From: Istiophorus platypterus
Lineage: Eukaryota; Chordata; Actinopteri; Istiophoriformes; Istiophoridae
Assembly (NCBI GenBank): GCA_016859345.1
Contig: CM029119.1
Coordinates: 8,505,412-8,569,411 of the forward strand
Length of the DNA: 64,000 nucleotides
Direction: 5' to 3'
Below the pieces are notes generated by a model, which worked only from the letters and a program-made list of their open reading frames with translations, was not told where the DNA came from and ran no database searches. A program made the translations under genes and the position numbers. This document shows, in pieces, positions 59,501-64,000 of the stretch. Each line of letters begins with the position of its first letter. Position 1 is the stretch's first letter.

Positions 59501-62253
59501 AAGGTGAGTAGTGTTCCCTGAAACCTGGAGGTGCCTACCATCTTCATCTGGCTGTAGTTCAGCTGGGCAAATAAAAATCGTGGTTAAGTGATTGAAAAGA
59601 GAATGATAGTGAGACATGGACAACACTGAATTCGGGAATATCGCAAAGACAGAACACGAACTGGATAAACTTGCAGGTGATCCATCACACTTTACATGCC
59701 TGCAATGAAATGCTAAACAAGGGTCACTGTGAGAAACAGGGGTCGCAGAGTTCACAGGTGTGGAAAATGCAGGCAGTTGCAGTCAGTCAGTCTTTATTAA
59801 AATCCACACAGATAGTTTGTCTTGCCTGCGTCATACATGTGTTTTTCCATTTACAATCCAAATGTATACATGCCCGCACTTAACACCAAAAAGGAAACAA
59901 AACCATTAAGACATTAAAACGTGAAAGAACACATGGTTTACATGATATATAGTACAACCATGTACTATACATATCATTAGACTGTACATACAATGAAGAA
60001 ATAAAGTCTTTTTCTTGACACTTTAGATGCAGTCTCAGCTAACACATGTGATGCATGCTGTAGACTTGGTAATAAATGCAAAGACACTCATTCAAAATGG
60101 CATAATAATTGCATTTTCCACTTCAGCAGCTTCATGTTTTCTTATATGATGTGATTGACTTATAGGCCTATCTCCTTGACTCAGTAATTGCTTAACTTAT
60201 TATCTATAGCAAAACCACTAGTTCTGTATTATTCAGATAATTACCCTGACTGATTAGTTCAAATGCATTTTTTAACACGCATTTCAACTCAAATCCACTC
60301 CATGTCACATATTAACACTGTATGAATGCACTAGATAAAAAAAAAAAAGAAAAGTCACAAAGAAGAAAAGAGAAAATCATTGTCCCTCACCCTCCTCGGT
60401 TTCCTCCTCTGGGGCTAAAATTAGTGGACGTTTGTTAGACATAACACATGAAAAGCAATATCATGGTAGCCCATTTGGAAAACAACTGCCCGTGTCTGCT
60501 TGACACAGGCAGTTGAGAGGTTATGTGAGTGAAAAGTGAAAACGTGTGAGCTATAATCATGTCCTGTGTGATAATGTAAGGCACACAAAAGGTCAGTACG
60601 CAAATGTTGTGGAGCAGCTGACTTACCGTCCCCCTCGTGTTTAGCTGAGAAATAGAAACAGAACAAGAAGACAATTAGAAATGTGTATAACACACTGTAT
60701 TTTTTTTTTTTTTTTACAATTCGCCATATCAAAAACATATTAAAACTCATAGTTTATCTTTGGGGTGTTATTTGAAATGTCCCATATCTCTGTTGAGTTT
60801 GAGTGATGGCAAATGTTGTGGAGCAGCTGACTTACCGTCTCCCTCGTGTTTAGCTGAGAAATAGAAACAGAACAAATAGACAATTAGAAAAGTGTATAAC
60901 ACATTGTATTTTTTTTTTTTTTTTACAATTTGCCATATCAAAAACATGATAAAACTCATAGTTGATCTTTGGTGTGTTATTTAAAATGTCCCATATCTCT
61001 GTTGAGTTTGAGTGATGGCATATGTTGTGGAGTAGCTGACTTACCGTCTCCCTCGTGTTTAGCTGAGAAATAGAAACAGAACAAATAGACAATTAGAAAC
61101 TTGCATAACACATTTTTTTCTAATATTTTTCCATATTAACAAGATATTAAAACAAATGGTTGATCTTTGGAATGTAATTCAAAATGTCCCATAACTTTGA
61201 TGAGTTTGAGTGATGGCAAATGTTGTGGAGCAGCTGACTTACCCTCTGCCTCATGTTTAGCTGAGAAATAGAAACAGAACAAATAGACAATTAGAAACTT
61301 GCGTAACACATTTTTTTCTAATATTTTTCCATATTAACAAGGTATTAAAACAAAGGGTTGGTCTTTGGGATGTAATTCAAAATGTCCCATATCTTTGATG
61401 AGTTTGAGTGATGGCAAATGTTGTGGGGCAGCTGACTTACCCTCCGCCTCATGTTTAGCTGAGAAATAGAAACAGAACAAATAGACAATTAGAAACTTGC
61501 ATAACACATTTTTTTTCTACAATTTTTCCATATTAACAAGATATTAAAGCAAATGGTTAATCTTTGGGATGTAATTCAAAATGTCCCATATCTTTGATGA
61601 GTTTGAGTGATGGCAAATGTTGTGGAGTAGCTGACTTACCATCCGCCTCATGTTTAGCTGAGAAATAGAAACAGAACAAATAGACAATTAGAAACTTGCA
61701 TAACACATTTTTTTCTACAATTTTTCCATATAAACAAGATATTAAAACAAATGGTTGATATTTGGGATGTAATTCAAAATTTCCCATATCTTTGATGAGT
61801 TTGAGTGATGGCAATGTTTTGGAGCAGCTGACTTACCGTCCGCCTTATGTTTAGCTGAGAAATAGAAACAGAACAAATAGACAATTAGAAACTTGCATAA
61901 CACATTTTTTTTCTACAATTTTTCCATATCAACAAGATATTAAGACAAATGGTTGATCTTTGGAATGTAGTTCAAAATGTCCCATAATTTTGATGGGTTT
62001 GAGTGATGGCAAATGTTGTGGAGTAGCTGACTTACCGTCCGCCTTATGTTTAGCTGAGAAATAGAAACAGAACAAATAGACAATTAGAAACTTGCATAAA
62101 CCATTTTATTTTTTTACAAACTGCCATATAAACAACATATAAAAACAAATGGTTAATCTCTGGGATGTAATTCAAAATGTCCCATATCTTTGATGAGTTT
62201 GAGTGATGGCAAATGTTGTGGAATAGCTGACTTACCGTCTGCCTTATGTTTAG
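43595..62253 (-). CDS. mybpc2: Myosin-binding protein C, fast skeletal type; 39 coding exons seen, 5' end missing
   Basis: Thick-filament protein of the sarcomeric C-zone that binds myosin, titin and, through its N-terminal part, actin. Minus-strand order: microexon array (62253-60627), four microexons (60414-58574), Ig C1, M-motif, C2-C5, FnIII C6-C7, Ig C8, FnIII C9, Ig C10 and an 8-residue tail. Each junction was checked for GT-AG and frame; the exons seen encode about 1,177 residues, against about 1,140 for human MYBPC2. Assignment to MYBPC2 rests on the C2 segment (TINK.SLADDAAYE), C4 (VTGKWFKDGVEV and YALSLSAKLNFLEIK), and the lrrc4b-acp4-mybpc2 order shared with human 19q13.33. No extra Ig domain precedes the linker and no cardiac-style RRxS cluster is in the M-motif, so it is not mybpc3. 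The initiator-ATG exon was not found in the window. Which teleost duplicate this is (2a or 2b) cannot be told. Confidence 0.93.
44666..45162 (-). CDS. mybpc2: mybpc2 domain C9 (fibronectin III)
   Basis: Exons 45162-45023 and 44825-44666. They begin with KPGPPINVRVTDVWG and contain ITGYAIQKADMKTK|DWFTVYEHN and NEYMFRVFSENLCG. These are classical FnIII strands, well conserved in MyBP-C. Confidence 0.92.
45311..46191 (-). CDS. mybpc2: mybpc2 domain C8 (Ig)
   Basis: Exons 46191-46103 and 45506-45311. They encode HPKIRLPRYLRTKFIKRVGE, NLTIPFQ|GKPHPVATWFKDG and the closing Ig strand SGTYELVLHIEN. The junction is in phase 0. Confidence 0.92.
46385..46932 (-). CDS. mybpc2: mybpc2 domain C7 (fibronectin III)
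   Basis: Exons 46932-46798 and 46552-46385. PTSEPLRLTVNDVTDS opens the domain, GGLDGYVIEYRKEG|DTEWVVANK crosses the junction, and VNFRVVAVNLAGRSPP closes it. Confidence 0.92.
47058..47521 (-). CDS. mybpc2: mybpc2 domain C6 (fibronectin III)
   Basis: Exons 47521-47417 and 47246-47058. VPDPPENVKCLSVGEDCATI opens the domain, GGAVVK|GYLMERKKKGSSRW crosses the junction, and EMRVFAVNSIGLSQPS closes it. Confidence 0.92.
47676..48306 (-). CDS. mybpc2: mybpc2 domain C5 (Ig)
   Basis: Exons 48306-48164 and 47835-47676. VAGNKLRLDVEITGEPAPTV and VVWSRGDH lead into QITESSGRVRVESRKDLSCF and DEGKYHICVTNPAGED. The donor follows CAT (CAT|GTAAGG) and the acceptor is CTGTTAG; the join is in phase 0. The cardiac-specific insertion known in MYBPC3 C5 is absent. 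Confidence 0.88.
48416..48932 (-). CDS. mybpc2: mybpc2 domain C4 (Ig) and 30-nt linker exon
   Basis: Exons 48932-48767, 48649-48543 and 48445-48416. LTVKAAEQAVFKCEVSDDKV and the following KWFKDGVEVLPSDRI lead to FHRLTIDDVKPEDAGDYTF. A 30-nt exon then encodes the linker EIKIDYVPRQ before C5. These segments fit MYBPC2 better than MYBPC1. Confidence 0.92.
49364..50504 (-). CDS. mybpc2: mybpc2 domain C3 (Ig)
   Basis: Exons 50504-50399 and 49530-49364. PPVTITKLMDDYHVTVGERV and VSEEGAHVMW|FFEDIELHR lead to KYRFKKDGKKHTLIIQEATL and MYHAWTNGGHTKGELEVE. Confidence 0.9.
50648..51535 (-). CDS. mybpc2: mybpc2 domain C2 (Ig)
   Basis: Exons 51535-51403 and 50772-50648. FLKKLESCYSVEKGKKIVLR and VKWLRNGQEIKPSAK|YIIEAT are followed by LTINKASLADDAAYECVVGE and CFTEVFVK. 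C2 lies just after the M-motif and contributes to contact with the myosin S2 neck in this family. Confidence 0.92.
51783..52443 (-). CDS. mybpc2: mybpc2 M-motif (regulatory linker between C1 and C2)
   Basis: Exons 52443-52395, 52133-52074 and 51949-51783. AHQEVQEDILSAFKRTDAGE and LDFSALLKAAKKKKHEK lead to the conserved three-helix segment: IDVWELLKNAHPSEYEKIAF, then KYGITDLRGMLKRLKK. The cardiac phosphorylation cluster is not present. The two small exons (49 and 60 nt) could be alternatively used, but neither is a multiple of three except the 60-nt one. Confidence 0.92.
52556..53127 (-). CDS. mybpc2: mybpc2 domain C1 (Ig) with preceding linker
   Basis: Exons 53127-53059, 52938-52790 and 52673-52556. 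HGLTELTGLFTEKPPASVVA and VEGTEVTFIAKVNS open the domain, MKWLKGKWLDLSSKAGKHLQ and YDRNTK|IYTWEMKIIK follow, and GDAGGYRCEVTSKDKCDSST closes it. Human MYBPC2 has the matching TGVFLKKPDSV and IKWFKGKWL(E/D)L segments. Confidence 0.92.
53128..58573 (-). other. Large mybpc2 intron between the N-terminal microexons and C1
   Basis: A 5.4-kb intron, far longer than the others in this gene. I saw no convincing additional exon. A segment at about 55860-55920 (ACGGCTGGATCTTCATCAGG) resembles a common tail motif of fish repeats. The stretch 56400-57800 differs in texture and may be transposon-derived, but I could not identify it. The intron is a reasonable place for muscle enhancers. Confidence 0.6.
58574..60414 (-). 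CDS. mybpc2: mybpc2 N-terminal linker: four microexons of 21-24 nt
   Basis: Microexons at 60414-60391 (24 nt, APEEETEE), 59562-59539 (24 nt, AELQPDED), 59399-59379 (21 nt, ELPPTDG) and 58594-58574 (21 nt, DSDGDWD). Each has an AG acceptor and a GT donor (GTGAGG, GTAGGC, GTAAGG, GTAAGA) and begins and ends in phase 1, joining in frame to the C1 exon as D|EHGLTELTG. The segment is strongly acidic and replaces the Pro/Ala-rich N-terminal region of mammalian MyBP-C. The four exons are too short for ordinary gene prediction. Their coding status rests on shared phase, splice sites and position. Confidence 0.78.
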
Positions 62254-62402
62254 CTGAGAAATAGAAACAGAACAAATAGACAATTAGAAACTTGCATAAA
62301 CCATTTTATTTTTTAACAATCCGCCATTTTAACAATATATTAGAACAAATGCTTTATCTTTGGGATGTAATTTAAAATGTCCCATATGAGTTTGAGTGAT
62401 GA
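60600..62402 (-). repeat. Tandem array of about nine 200-bp units, each holding a microexon
   Basis: Unit spacing measured between microexons is 209, 209, 198, 198, 199, 197, 199 and 200 bp. Each unit contains AATAGAAACAGAACAA, GACAATTAGAAA, a T-rich stretch, CAAAATGTCCCATA and GAGTTTGAGTGATGGCAAAT-type sequence. The array starts abruptly at CAAATGTTGTGGAGCAGCTGAC (about 60600) and fades at GTTTGAGTGATG (about 62402), where a partial unit lacks an exon. Poly-T length and neighbouring bases define subfamilies. Confidence 0.93.
60627..62253 (-). CDS. mybpc2: mybpc2 tandem microexon array: nine 18-nt exons encoding hexapeptides
   Basis: Nine 18-nt exons (5' to 3' on the minus strand): 62253-62236, 62053-62036, 61854-61837 (each AKHKAD), 61657-61640 (AKHEAD), 61458-61441, 61260-61243 (AKHEAE), 61062-61045, 60853-60836, 60644-60627 (AKHEGD). 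Every exon follows the acceptor GTTTCTATTTCTCAG and precedes a GTAAGTCAGCT or GTAAGTAGCT-like donor. All are phase 1-1, so they concatenate in frame with each other and with the next exon. Predicted product: up to 54 residues of repeated hexapeptide. All nine keep an open frame and intact splice sites, and base differences are mostly in codons 3-5. Usage in mRNA is inferred. The long open frames that run through this region join intron sequence and are not proteins. Confidence 0.8.
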
Positions 62403-64000
62403 TGTATTTTAAAGCACATTTTGTCTTCCAGTTACACCAGGTTTATGATATATAGCTGAATGTTTGTCTGAAACTGATTGCTGTAGATAAAATAGTTATT
62501 TCAGGGGTGTTAGGAGTAGATCTGATTTCATGGTGAAGCTAGAACATAAATCTAAAATACCACCTAAATGGTAAGAGGATACAGTCTATAAAATGCCACC
62601 ATTGAAATTTCTATTAAACTGCATAACCTCTGAGACAAACTTACATCTTGACCTAGATTTCAGTGACTTGTGGTTTATTTTGCAACATGTTAATTTTATT
62701 GATTTATCACATCATTGTTACTGATTAGAAGATGTGTCTCTATGGCCACATTGGAGCTTCAGAGGAACAGAGATACTCAGTTGGAATAAGTTCTCTGTGT
62801 GTAATTGTTGAGGTCTAAATCTGGTAAAAGGATATTCTGAACTGAAATAGAGGCACATAATATACCCATCTTCCTGAGAGTCCCAGTGGGGGTCACAGTA
62901 GCTGGGAAAGGCCAGGGACGGTGTCTTATGACCTTCCTGAAGTCATGCCATGTTCTCTTAAGTTGAAAAGAGTTTCCTTGAATAGCCAGACCAACTTGAC
63001 CTTGCTTGTTTAACTGTTCACTTTAGGCTTGTCATAAATTTCTTGCTAAAATAGTCACCATAAAACAACATTGTATTCACTTGGCCTTAAAAAAACATAT
63101 AATAACGTTAAATGTGTTACATGTATGAGATATCATTTCACACAGTATAGAAAAGCTGGGCTCACCCAGATCCTCATGCAAACCGGTAATATGCTTTTAG
63201 TATTGTATTTAATGCCGCACTGACATTTGATACAGCATTTACTTTTTTTGCATAACAATTACAAATTTCTCTGAGCTGCAAGTAAAGTTAGCAAAAGCTA
63301 GAAAGAGCTAACTTGTTAGTATGGCTTGTTAGTTTCTCAATACAAAATGAGAAAATTTGTTGACATAAAAACCAGAATGCTGCTCACTACATAGAAAGTC
63401 TTTGGTATTAATACTTGACAGAGCCTGTGAGAGGATTTAACACCTGCACTGAGTGTAAATCTTCATGAGCATCTGCTAAGTCAATCCACTTAGGGTGAGA
63501 ATCTTCAATCATCTTCAACAAGTTTGTGATAAAGCAGGATGATGAACTTGCAAACAGCTGTTCCTCATAGTTCAAAAATTCCCCTCTGAGATTGTCTAGG
63601 GTTTAATATATTGGCAAAGTTGTCAGAGTTGTGGTGGATGTATAATTAATGTGGTTTTTCAAGGTGTGTTTGTAAGGTGTAAAGGACATTTCCTCAGAGT
63701 TTGCTTATTTCCTAAGGGGAGATTTCTTACCATAATTTCTTCCTTATTTTAGTTACTACTTCAAACAAGCTCCATGCAGTACTAAACTGTGATCCTTTAT
63801 CCTTACCTTGGGTTTATTTCTGGAAGCATGAGTTATGAATATGTTTTACCCTTTCTACTTTTTCTATGTTTCATTTTTTTTCATGGTCAGTTTAGGCATT
63901 GCAGGACATCACCTCAATATTTGTTTACCTCTCTGTGTTTACCGCTGACATCTTGATTTACTATGTGTGTAATGACCCAGACATAAAGCAAGGCATTAGA
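62403..64000. other. Region upstream of the mybpc2 array, no confirmed exon
   Basis: AT-rich DNA to the right edge. The mybpc2 first exon and promoter should lie here or beyond. I found no ATG-containing exon with a donor in the required phase 1. The best alternative (63829-63807) ends in phase 2 and was rejected. Confidence 0.45.

Noticed and set aside
60435..62283. Long minus-strand open frames of the type SVSISQLNTR...TVSQLLHNICHHSNS
   Set aside because: They run through intron sequence of the tandem units in a frame other than the microexon frame and repeat only because the DNA repeats. No protein family matches.
60600..62402. Array considered as a CRISPR or a satellite without function
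   Set aside because: Units are about 200 bp, continuous and without short spacers, and each keeps acceptor, 18-nt frame and donor. This fits duplicated exons, not CRISPR or a plain satellite.
63807..63829. Possible mybpc2 first coding exon on the minus strand: ATG followed by CTTCCAGAAATAAACCCAAG and a GTAAGG donor
   Set aside because: It ends in phase 2, while the array exons need phase 1, and the context around the ATG is weak. It could only work with another unseen exon between.

Overview
The window looks like teleost fish nuclear DNA. It has intron-split vertebrate genes with GT-AG junctions, CpG-richer promoter patches, long AT-rich non-coding stretches and many (CA)n, (GA)n and (TA)n microsatellites. 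Nothing bacterial, viral or CRISPR-like was seen. I rebuilt four genes by joining exons at splice sites and checking that reading frame carries across every junction.

Layout. (1) Minus strand, 1879-5589: a complete two-exon heparan sulfate 3-O-sulfotransferase, closest to HS3ST2, with its 3' UTR to the left and a GC-rich promoter to the right. (2) Plus strand, about 15.7-24.3 kb: lrrc4b (netrin-G ligand 3), with a candidate non-coding first exon, a long intron and two coding exons. (3) 24.3-35.4 kb: gene-poor DNA containing a GC-rich patch at 31.9-33.3 kb with three RFX X-box-like palindromes. (4) Plus strand, 35.4-43.5 kb: acp4 (testicular-type acid phosphatase), TATA promoter and all 11 coding exons, 413 residues. 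(5) Minus strand, 43.5 kb to beyond 62.3 kb: mybpc2 (fast skeletal myosin-binding protein C), tail-to-tail with acp4. All domains C1 to C10 and 39 coding exons are resolved; the initiator-methionine exon was not found and probably lies beyond the right edge. LRRC4B, ACP4 and MYBPC2 are also neighbours on human 19q13.33, which supports all three names.

The most striking element is in the 5' part of mybpc2. Nine tandem copies of a roughly 200-bp unit (60600-62402) each carry one 18-nt microexon encoding a hexapeptide of the type AKH(E/K)(G/A)(D/E). Four further microexons of 21-24 nt lie between the array and the C1 domain. All 13 are in phase 1 at both ends, so any combination can be included or skipped without changing frame. 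The result is a modular, length-adjustable linker before the first Ig domain. Exons and introns of the array fall into matching positional subfamilies, which points to recent local amplification.
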